Source: Gammaproteobacteria bacterium
GTDB taxonomy: Bacteria > Pseudomonadota > Gammaproteobacteria > Pseudomonadales > Cellvibrionaceae
Assembly (NCBI GenBank): GCA_022600975.1
Contig: JAHZJJ010000100.1
Coordinates: 1-34,370, forward strand
Reading direction: 5' to 3'
DNA: 34,370 nucleotides
Below, one piece after another: positions 27,502 to 34,370 of the stretch (position 1 is its first letter; each line of letters begins with the position of its first letter). A program made the translations under genes and the position numbers. The notes under the pieces are model-generated. The model worked only from the letters and a program-made list of their open reading frames with translations. It searched no databases and was not told the DNA's origin.

Positions 27502-28667
27502 TTTTTTCTCCCCGTGCAATCTACCGTTTTGCCAGCCTCACGCTTACCGTTCTGATGATCGCCGCCTGTGCTTCCAATGACGAAAAGGAAGATCTCGAGC
27601 CAATGGCACTAACGGAAATTAACGCCGAAGTAACTTTAGATGAAGTTTGGTCTAAAAATATCGGCGATATCGATATGCAACGCTATCCGGTATTCAGGCC
27701 TGCAGTGGCTGGAAACAAATTAATTGCCGCCAACAGTGACGGCGATGTTTTCGCTTTCGAACGCAGCACTGGCAAGCGCTTGTGGCGGATAGACCTAGAT
27801 CAACCACTTAGTGCCGGTGTTGGCGTTGGTCAGGGGTTGGCGGTGGTGGCGAACTATCGCGGCCGGGTGGTAGCACTTAATAGCGAGGATGGTACGGAAC
27901 GCTGGTCAAGCCAGTTGTCGGGAGAAGTGGTCTCCGCCCCCGCTGTAGGCTCTGGCATGGTGGTGGTACAAACTGTTGACGGCAAACTGTTTGGGCTCGA
28001 TGGCACCACTGGAGAGCAACGCTGGAGCCACGAAACCATTTTACCGCTATTGACCCTGCGCGGCACTGCCAGCCCCGTGATTTCCGGTGGAACCGTATTT
28101 ACCGGGCTCGACAATGGCAAGGTGATTGCGCTCAGAGCGAGCGACGGTCTACTGGGCTGGGAAGCGCGAGTCGCCATCCCTCAGGGTAACGCCGAATTAG
28201 AGCGGGTAGTGGATATCGATGGTGCGCCGATAGTGCGGGGCGACCTAGTCTTTGCAGCCAGTTATCAGGGGCGTCTGGCGGCGCTCTCCCGAGAGGATGG
28301 TCGTATTTTGTGGGCCCAGGATGCTTCAACCCATCACAGTGTGGCGGTGGGCGCCGGCAAGGTATACTTAAGCGATGAAAACGGCAAAGTGCGCGCCTTT
28401 GATGTCGGTAATGGCCAGATTCTATGGACCAATAATGCGTTATTGCGCCGCGAACTGAGCGCTCCAGTATTCTTTGATAACCGGGTGGCAGTGGGCGATT
28501 TAGAGGGCTATGTGCACATACTAGATCCCACCGATGGCCGTATTATCGGTCGAGAGCAAGTTGATGGCGCAGCTGTGCGCATACCAATGCTGGTGGATGG
28601 CGACCTACTGTTTGTACTCACGGATGACGGCGAACTGGTCGCATTACAACTGAAACCCGTGCAATAA
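27498..28667 (+). CDS. bamB: BamB, beta-propeller lipoprotein of the BAM complex
   Basis: The 389-residue lipoprotein has a lipobox IAAC (lipidated C24) and repeated PQQ-like blades of an eight-bladed propeller, for example VFAFERSTGKRLWRIDLDQP, VVALNSEDGTERWSSQLSGE, VIALRASDGLLGWEARV and AALSREDGRILWAQD. It binds BamA and helps insert outer-membrane proteins. Translation is likely coupled to yfgM. Confidence 0.96.
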   Translation: MIFSPRAIYRFASLTLTVLMIAACASNDEKEDLEPMALTEINAEVTLDEVWSKNIGDIDMQRYPVFRPAVAGNKLIAANSDGDVFAFERSTGKRLWRIDLDQPLSAGVGVGQGLAVVANYRGRVVALNSEDGTERWSSQLSGEVVSAPAVGSGMVVVQTVDGKLFGLDGTTGEQRWSHETILPLLTLRGTASPVISGGTVFTGLDNGKVIALRASDGLLGWEARVAIPQGNAELERVVDIDGAPIVRGDLVFAASYQGRLAALSREDGRILWAQDASTHHSVAVGAGKVYLSDENGKVRAFDVGNGQILWTNNALLRRELSAPVFFDNRVAVGDLEGYVHILDPTDGRIIGREQVDGAAVRIPMLVDGDLLFVLTDDGELVALQLKPVQ

Positions 28668-28708
28668 CCTGCTCACCCAACTGCACTGGGACACTTCTAT
28701 GAAAATAT

Positions 28709-28727
28709 CGCCTGCAATACGCGGGCG
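28709..28727 (+). terminator. Short hairpin with T-rich tail after bamB
   Basis: CGCCTGC (28709-28715) pairs with GCGGGCG (28721-28727), seven pairs with one T-G wobble, across the loop AATAC. TTTATCCTT follows. It lies 42 bp after the bamB stop in the 203-bp bamB-der gap and could end the upstream transcript. Confidence 0.5.
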
Positions 28728-28870
28728 TTTATCCTTATGCGCTACCGCTTGTGTACAGGTATGCACTTAGCCTTCAAATCCTGAGCCCAAGACACTTTTA
28801 TGCTACCCTCAGCGCCGAGACAATGAGCCCTTGCGCTGACGAATAGCGCCGCCCCGGAACCAACGTACTT

Positions 28871-30265
28871 ATGCAGCCTGTAATCGCCCTGGTGGGCCGC
28901 CCAAATGTGGGCAAATCAACCCTTTTCAATCGTCTTACCAAGAGCCGCGATGCCCTGGTAGCCAATTATTCCGGCCTCACCCGAGACCGCCAGTACGGAG
29001 AGGCAGAAATCGACGGCCACAAAATGATACTGGTGGATACCGGTGGTATTAGTGGCGATGAATATGGTATTGACGCTGCCATGGCTCAACAGTCCATGCA
29101 AGCGATTGAAGAGGCCGACTGTGTACTCTTTTTGGTAGACTGCCGCGCGGGCCTCACACCCGCTGATCAAATGATTGCCGAGCATTTACGCAGACGCTCA
29201 AAACCCACCCTGCTTGTAGCCAACAAAGTGGATGGGACCAATCCCGATATCGCCCTGGCGCCCTTCTACGAACTGGGCATTGGTGAAATTTTTCCCACCA
29301 CCGCCTCCCAGGGTCGCGGCGTGCACACACTGATGCAAAGCGTAATCAAAGGCCTACCCGAGAGCAACGAAGAAACCCTTGAAGAAACAACGACCGGGAT
29401 CAAAATCGGTATTATCGGCCGCCCCAATGTCGGCAAATCAACCCTGGTAAATCGCTTGCTGGGCGAGCAGCGAGTGGTCGTTTTTGATCAGCCGGGAACC
29501 ACCCGCGATAGCGTTTATATTAACTATGAACGCGCGGATAAGCCCTATACCCTCATCGATACGGCGGGGATTCGTCGGCGTAAAAATATTAAAGAATCGA
29601 TAGAGAAATTTTCTATCGTAAAAACCCTACAAGCAGTGGAAGATGCCAATGTTGTAATACTGGTAATCGATGCTAGCGAGGGTTTGGTAGATCAGGATCT
29701 GCATTTGCTTGGCAGTGTGATTCAAGCCGGTCGCGCACTGGTGGTGGCACTGAATAAATGGGATGGCCTTGATTCGGAACACCGCAGCTTTGTCAAAACC
29801 GAACTGGAACGACGTTTACGCTTTGTAGCGTTTGCCGATATTCATTTTATTTCAGCGCTCCACGGCACCGGAGTCGGCAAATTGTATGACTCCATCGAAG
29901 CCGCCTATCAATCGGCCACCGACAAGCTCTCCACCAATCACTTAACGCGAATATTACAGTGGGCGGTGAGCGAGCATCAACCACCGCTGATTAATGGCCA
30001 TCGCGTTAAATTGCGATATGCCCACGCAGGTGGTCAAAATCCACCGGTCATCGTCATTCACGGCAATCAGACCGATAAGGTTCCGCCCCACTATGTGCGC
30101 TATCTGGAAAAAACTTTTCGCACGGCACTGCAGCTGCACGGCACTCCGGTAAAAATTGAATTTCGCACCGGAGCCAATCCTTATTCGGGCAAAAAAAATG
30201 TGTTAACCGACCGTCAAAAAGCAAAAAAACGCCGACTGATGAAGTTCGTTAAAAAGAAAAGCTAG
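28871..30265 (+). CDS. der: Der (EngA), tandem-domain ribosome assembly GTPase
   Basis: The 464-residue protein has two G domains, each with [10 protein letters not shown] (about residues 8 and 182), DTGG/DTAG (about 56, 234), and NKVD (about 118) or NKWD (about 299). A C-terminal KH-like domain (about 360-440) and a basic tail ([13 protein letters not shown]) follow. It is needed for 50S maturation. The gene closes the conserved block begun by ndk. Confidence 0.97.
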   Translation: MQPVIALVGRPNVGKSTLFNRLTKSRDALVANYSGLTRDRQYGEAEIDGHKMILVDTGGISGDEYGIDAAMAQQSMQAIEEADCVLFLVDCRAGLTPADQMIAEHLRRRSKPTLLVANKVDGTNPDIALAPFYELGIGEIFPTTASQGRGVHTLMQSVIKGLPESNEETLEETTTGIKIGIIGRPNVGKSTLVNRLLGEQRVVVFDQPGTTRDSVYINYERADKPYTLIDTAGIRRRKNIKESIEKFSIVKTLQAVEDANVVILVIDASEGLVDQDLHLLGSVIQAGRALVVALNKWDGLDSEHRSFVKTELERRLRFVAFADIHFISALHGTGVGKLYDSIEAAYQSATDKLSTNHLTRILQWAVSEHQPPLINGHRVKLRYAHAGGQNPPVIVIHGNQTDKVPPHYVRYLEKTFRTALQLHGTPVKIEFRTGANPYSGKKNVLTDRQKAKKRRLMKFVKKKS

Positions 30266-30341
30266 TTTTGTGTAGATGAACATTTAACCTCACAGCAAAT
30301 AGCCCAGGCAGATCTGAATATTTACCAGACAGGAGAGCACT

Positions 30342-31799
30342 GTGTTAAAACTCAATAACCCTCAATTACTGCGCACCCAGTCTTATATTGACGGCAAGTG
30401 GCTGGATGCCGATTCCGCAGTAACAATGCAGGTAACCAACCCTGCCAATGGCGCTGCTATTACTAGTGTTAGTAGCTGTGGCGCCAAAGAAACCCGTCGC
30501 GCCATTGAAGCTGCCAACACCGCCTGGCCCGCCTGGCGCAACACCACAGTAAAAGAGCGATCTAGCATACTGCGCCGCTGGTATAATCTGATCCTTAATA
30601 ATATCGACGATCTAGCCAAAATTTTGACCGCTGAGCAAGGTAAACCGCTCGCCGAAGCCAAAACTGAAATTGTCTACGGCGCCAATTATCTTGAGTGGTT
30701 CTGCGAAGAAGCGAAACGCATCTATGGAGATGTAATTGCACCGCCAAGCCATGACAAGCGTATTTTGGTGCTCAAGCAAGCGGTGGGAGTGGCTGCTTCT
30801 ATCACCCCGTGGAACTTTCCCAGTGCTATGATTGCCCGCAAAGTTGCCCCGGCACTGGCCGCAGGTTGTACCTTTGTCAGCAAACCTGCCGCAGAAACAC
30901 CCTTGTCGGCACTGGCGCTGGCAGTGCTCGCCGAAGAGGCAGGCGTTCCTGCAGGTGTTTTCAATGTCGTAGTGGGCAAAGCGGCAGTGGAAATCGGTGC
31001 AGAAATGACCGCCAATCCACTGGTGCGCAAATTCACTTTTACCGGCTCCACTGCTGTTGGTAAAAAACTACAAGCCCAATGCGCAGACAGTATTAAAAAA
31101 ACTTCAATGGAACTCGGCGGCAATGCCCCATTTATTGTTTTTGATGACGCTGATATAGACGCTGCGGTGAAAGGCGCAGTAATTAATAAATACCGCAATG
31201 CCGGCCAGACCTGCGTATGCACCAACCGCTTTCTGATCCAGGCAGGTGTCTACGATGAATTTGCGCAAAAATTCACTTCAGCGGTAAACGCACTTACTCT
31301 CGGTGACGGCACGGCTACCGGTACTGAAATTGGCCCAATGATCAGCCCCCAAGCCGTAGCCAAAGTCAACGAACTAGTCGATGATGCACTGGCAAAAGGT
31401 GCCAAAGCGCTCACATCAGGCGGCCCCAGCCCACTTGGCAATTGTTTCTATGGGCCACAGGTGTTGACTGATATCACCACTGATATGCGGTTGTTCAAAG
31501 AAGAGATCTTTGGCCCGGTGGCACCATTAGTTAAATTCTCTACCGAAGAAGAAGCTATCAGCATCGCCAATGATACCGAATACGGCCTCGCCTCCTACTT
31601 TTACGCTCGAGACATCGGCCGTATCTGGCGAGTCAGTGAAGGGTTAGAGTATGGTATGGTCGGTATCAACGAAGGTATTATTTCCAATGAAATGGCACCC
31701 TTTGGCGGCATAAAACAGTCCGGTATCGGCCGCGAAGGCTCCAAATATGGCCTCGACGATTACTTGGAAATTAAATACCTGTGTATGGGTGGTCTCTAA
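30342..31799 (+). CDS. gabD: NAD(P)-dependent succinate-semialdehyde dehydrogenase
   Basis: The 485-residue aldehyde dehydrogenase is close to GabD: ITPWNFPSAMIARKVAPALA (about 153-172), FTGSTAVGKKL, catalytic Glu in MELGGNAPF (about 258) and catalytic Cys in NAGQTCVCTNRF (about 291, with a second Cys two residues later). The end MAPFGGIKQSGIGREGSKYG is typical. It would oxidise succinate semialdehyde to succinate, as in GABA breakdown, but no gabT is nearby. The start is GTG at 30342, with AGGAGA six bases upstream. Confidence 0.9.
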   Translation: MLKLNNPQLLRTQSYIDGKWLDADSAVTMQVTNPANGAAITSVSSCGAKETRRAIEAANTAWPAWRNTTVKERSSILRRWYNLILNNIDDLAKILTAEQGKPLAEAKTEIVYGANYLEWFCEEAKRIYGDVIAPPSHDKRILVLKQAVGVAASITPWNFPSAMIARKVAPALAAGCTFVSKPAAETPLSALALAVLAEEAGVPAGVFNVVVGKAAVEIGAEMTANPLVRKFTFTGSTAVGKKLQAQCADSIKKTSMELGGNAPFIVFDDADIDAAVKGAVINKYRNAGQTCVCTNRFLIQAGVYDEFAQKFTSAVNALTLGDGTATGTEIGPMISPQAVAKVNELVDDALAKGAKALTSGGPSPLGNCFYGPQVLTDITTDMRLFKEEIFGPVAPLVKFSTEEEAISIANDTEYGLASYFYARDIGRIWRVSEGLEYGMVGINEGIISNEMAPFGGIKQSGIGREGSKYGLDDYLEIKYLCMGGL

Positions 31800-31855
31800 G
31801 CTAAAACTCAACCAAGCACTAGCGGGCAGCCCCCCTGCCCCACCGCCAAGCTTTA

Positions 31856-32644
31856 ATGCAATCTACCCGTGATGGAGACAGCTACAGCTTCGATATGAAC
31901 CCAATAGCAACGGTGCGCTCCTGCTTTGGTGAAAAGTTTGGCATACCCCGTCAGCCACTTTTGGCTGACGCCAGTCGTGCAGCTATTCAGCTGTTGCCTC
32001 CTTTTGATCTCGCCGAAACCATCATAGATCTACAGGGGAATAGCCACCTATGGATTATTTTTCACTTTCACCAAGTGGCAGGCCAATGGTCACCTAAGGT
32101 GCGACCTCCGCGCCTCGGAGGCAATAAAAAGCTCGGAGTTTTTGCTACCCGATCGCCCTTTCGCCCTAATAATATCGGCCTATCCGCAGTGCGCCTGATT
32201 GAAATTCGCACGCATCCAAAAGTCGAATTGATCGTCGGCGGCGCCGACCTGCTAGATGGCACCCCAGTGCTCGATATAAAACCCTATATCCCTTACGCAG
32301 ATGCGCTCCCCACAGCCGCTAATCAGTTTGCCAAACAGGCACCGCCAGCAAAAACTGTGCATATTGATGGCCAGGCATTGCAGACTGCGAAAGAGTATCG
32401 CGATGATTGGGGCATAGATTTAGTACGCTTAATTAAGCAGGTACTGGAACAAGATCCAAAACCCGCATATCAAAACCCAGGGCCTGAAAGAATTTACGCC
32501 ACTAAACTGTGTGGTTTCGATTTGCGCTGGCGTTATATCCATAACGCAATAGAAGTAGTGGCGTTAGAAAAATTAAATATCACCAAACAGAGCCAGGAGT
32601 GGTTCTACCCGAAAGCCGCCAAATGTCACAAGGTAACGCTGTAA
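31856..32644 (+). CDS. trmO: TrmO (TsaA), tRNA t6A N6-methyltransferase
   Basis: The 262-residue protein has the UPF0066/TrmO beta-barrel domain: IATVRSCFGEKFGIPRQP near the start, LWIIFHFHQ, LGVFATRSPFRPNNIGLSAV (SAM-binding loops, about 98-117) and DLLDGTPVLDIKPYIPYAD. The C-terminal domain ends near YIHNAIEVVALEKL. It methylates t6A37 in threonine tRNA. I keep the ATG at 31856 because an ATG at 31895 would cut into the first strand (SYSFDMNPIATV); the Shine-Dalgarno is weak in either case. Confidence 0.92.
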   Translation: MQSTRDGDSYSFDMNPIATVRSCFGEKFGIPRQPLLADASRAAIQLLPPFDLAETIIDLQGNSHLWIIFHFHQVAGQWSPKVRPPRLGGNKKLGVFATRSPFRPNNIGLSAVRLIEIRTHPKVELIVGGADLLDGTPVLDIKPYIPYADALPTAANQFAKQAPPAKTVHIDGQALQTAKEYRDDWGIDLVRLIKQVLEQDPKPAYQNPGPERIYATKLCGFDLRWRYIHNAIEVVALEKLNITKQSQEWFYPKAAKCHKVTL

Positions 32645-32671
32645 GCTAAAATTAGCGAGACTTTCAAGGTA

Positions 32672-32687
32672 AAGTGGACCCCCACTT
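32672..32687. terminator. Small hairpin between convergent trmO and aldehyde dehydrogenase genes
   Basis: AAGTGG (32672-32677) and CCACTT (32682-32687) pair perfectly across a four-base loop. A 12-bp palindrome GCTAAAATTAGC (32645-32656) directly follows the trmO stop. Neither has a T tract on either strand, so a terminator role is only suggested by the convergent layout. Confidence 0.3.
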
Positions 32688-32742
32688 GTCGAGACAATAA
32701 ATTAATATTTTTAGATAAAATGTCCTGGTAAATTTAAAAAAG

Positions 32743-34266
32743 TTAGAAAAATCCCTGAGAGTTCACATCGTAACTTATCAATAAATTCTTCGTGTTTTGA
32801 TAATGGTTCAACACCATCTTGTGTGTCTCACGGCCAAAACCAGATTTTTTGTAACCACCAAAGGCTGCATGAGCAGGATACACATGGTAGCAATTTACCC
32901 ACACGCGCCCGGCTTCAAGCTTACGACCCATTCGGTAGGCAAGATTGCTATCCCGCGTCCAGACGCCCGCACCCAGGCCATATTGGCTATCGTTGGCCAT
33001 TTCCAATGCCTGCGCTTCATCCTTAAACTTGGTGATTGCGGTCACAGGGCCAAAAATCTCCTCTTGAAATACACGCATCTTATTGTGCCCCTCCAGCAGA
33101 GTTGGTTGGATATAATAACCCGATGCCAACGCATCTTTCTGCGGAGCGGCCTTCCCACCGAATAAAACTTTCGCACCTTCCTCGCGGCCAATTTCCAGAT
33201 AACTGAGAATCTTTTCAAATTGCTCCAGGGAAACCTGAGCACCAATCTGAGTGTCGGTGTCCAACGGATTACCCTGTTTAAGGGTCTTTGCTCGCTCGGC
33301 AATCTGTGCTACAAACCTGTCATAAATAGCTTCATGAACCAGGATACGTGAAGGGCAGGTACACACTTCCCCTTGATTTAAAAATGCCATTAAGGCGCCT
33401 TCAACACACTTTTCCAAGTAGCTGTCTTCGTAATCAAAAACATCAGAGAAAAATATATTAGGAGACTTGCCACCCAATTCAACGGTCGCCGGAATTAAGT
33501 TTTTCGATGCATAATTAAGAATCTGATGGCCCACTTCGGTGGAACCCGTAAAAGCCAATTTGGCGATGCGCTCACTGCTTGCCAGAGCCTGGCCGGCCTC
33601 TGTGCCAAAGCCATTGACCACGTTCACCACCCCTGCTGGAATCAGATCAGCAATTTTTTCCAGCAGAATAAGAAGAGAGACCGGTGTCTGCTCAGCCGGC
33701 TTGAGCACCACGCAACACCCTGCTGCCAACGCTGGAGCCAGCTTCCAGGTTGCCATTAAAATAGGAAAGTTCCAGGGAATAATCTGCCCTACTACACCGA
33801 TTGGCTCGGGAAAATGATAGCTTGCCGTATTAGAATCTAACTCGCTAACGCTGCCTTCCTGGGCACGGATACAACCGGCAAAATAGCGAAAGTGATCTAC
33901 CGCTAGTGGCAAATCTGCTGCCAATGTCTCGCGCACAGGCTTACCATTTTCCCAGGTTTCAACAACTGCAAGCTCCTCCAGATGCTCCTCAATGCGATCA
34001 GCTATTTTTAGCAAAATATTTGCACGTTCCGTAACATTGGTCGTACCCCAGCTAGGTAGAGCGCTGTGAGCCGCATCAAGCGCCAAAGAAATATCCGCTG
34101 CTCTGGAGCGGGCCACCTTGCAAAAAACTTTTCCGGTGACGGGTGAAATATTTTCAAAATATTCACCGGCAACCGGTTTCACCCATTCTCCGCCAATAAA
34201 GTTATTGTAATGTATTCTTTTAAAAGAAGTGATAGATTTTTCACTACCTGGCTGCTCGTAAATCAT
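32743..34266 (-). CDS. AldB/ExaC-type NAD(P)-dependent aldehyde dehydrogenase
   Basis: The 507-residue enzyme has the length and layout of acetaldehyde dehydrogenases AldB/Exa[20 protein letters not shown] at the N terminus, [20 protein letters not shown] (about 152-171), FTGSTEVG, catalytic Glu in [12 protein letters not shown] and catalytic Cys in [11 protein letters not shown]. It ends [20 protein letters not shown] and a terminal GFF. It would oxidise acetaldehyde or other short aldehydes. AAGGAAAAAAT precedes the ATG at 34266. The 104 bp upstream are very A/T rich, and any promoter extends to or past the window edge. It is transcribed toward trmO. Confidence 0.92.
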   Translation of the reverse strand: MIYEQPGSEKSITSFKRIHYNNFIGGEWVKPVAGEYFENISPVTGKVFCKVARSRAADISLALDAAHSALPSWGTTNVTERANILLKIADRIEEHLEELAVVETWENGKPVRETLAADLPLAVDHFRYFAGCIRAQEGSVSELDSNTASYHFPEPIGVVGQIIPWNFPILMATWKLAPALAAGCCVVLKPAEQTPVSLLILLEKIADLIPAGVVNVVNGFGTEAGQALASSERIAKLAFTGSTEVGHQILNYASKNLIPATVELGGKSPNIFFSDVFDYEDSYLEKCVEGALMAFLNQGEVCTCPSRILVHEAIYDRFVAQIAERAKTLKQGNPLDTDTQIGAQVSLEQFEKILSYLEIGREEGAKVLFGGKAAPQKDALASGYYIQPTLLEGHNKMRVFQEEIFGPVTAITKFKDEAQALEMANDSQYGLGAGVWTRDSNLAYRMGRKLEAGRVWVNCYHVYPAHAAFGGYKKSGFGRETHKMVLNHYQNTKNLLISYDVNSQGFF

Positions 34267-34370
34267 AATTTTTTCCTTATATAAATGGCTTAAAATGAAT
34301 AATAAAAAAATTTTATTTAAATTGAATACTTAAAGCTAAAAATAAAATTTCATAATCTTAAAAAAAGATA

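Overview
The window is a chromosomal segment of a gammaproteobacterium. The evidence is gene order: iscRSUA-hscBA-fdx-iscX, followed by ndk-rlmN-pilW(pilF)-rodZ-ispG-hisS-yfgM-bamB-der, as in Pseudomonas-type genomes, plus yccA-tusDCBE. The moderate GC content and the mix of genes suggest a marine Cellvibrionales-like lineage, but that placement is a guess. No rRNA, tRNA or CRISPR array was seen.

Layout. (1) 1-840: the C-terminal end of an IS4-type transposase at the left edge, then about 590 bp without a recognisable gene. (2) 840-1881, minus strand: a LysR-type regulator preceded by an overlapping, unrecognised 56-codon ORF. (3) 2096-4275, minus strand: tusDCBE (sulfur relay for tRNA 2-thiouridine) and the membrane protein gene yccA, separated by a hairpin terminator. 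(4) 4409-11161, minus strand: a tightly overlapping four-gene cassette. It encodes a VTT/TMEM64 membrane protein, a GDE-like glycoside hydrolase, a GT4 glycosyltransferase and a large protein that fuses an alkaline-phosphatase-superfamily domain to an endonuclease/exonuclease/phosphatase (EEP) domain. This is the most novel-looking part of the window and could be a lipid or glycolipid remodelling system. (5) 11387-14064, plus strand: a ZnT9-like cation diffusion facilitator and an AT-rich phosphoethanolamine-transferase-like gene, then about 580 bp without a clear gene. (6) 14644-20433: the complete ISC iron-sulfur assembly operon under a promoter overlapped by a type-1 IscR site. (7) 20632-30265: ndk, rlmN, pilW, rodZ, ispG, hisS, yfgM, bamB and der. 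(8) 30342-34266: a succinate-semialdehyde dehydrogenase, the tRNA methyltransferase TrmO and, convergent to them, an AldB/ExaC-type aldehyde dehydrogenase.

Functional links. The ISC machinery (desulfurase IscS, scaffold IscU, carrier IscA, chaperones HscA/HscB, ferredoxin) would supply clusters to the Fe-S enzymes encoded just downstream (RlmN, IspG). IscS is also the usual sulfur donor to the Tus relay in region 3; tusA is not in the window. Several products act on tRNA or translation (TusBCDE, TrmO, RlmN, HisS, Der) and several on the envelope (PilW, RodZ, BamB, YfgM, the phosphoethanolamine transferase and the cassette in region 4).
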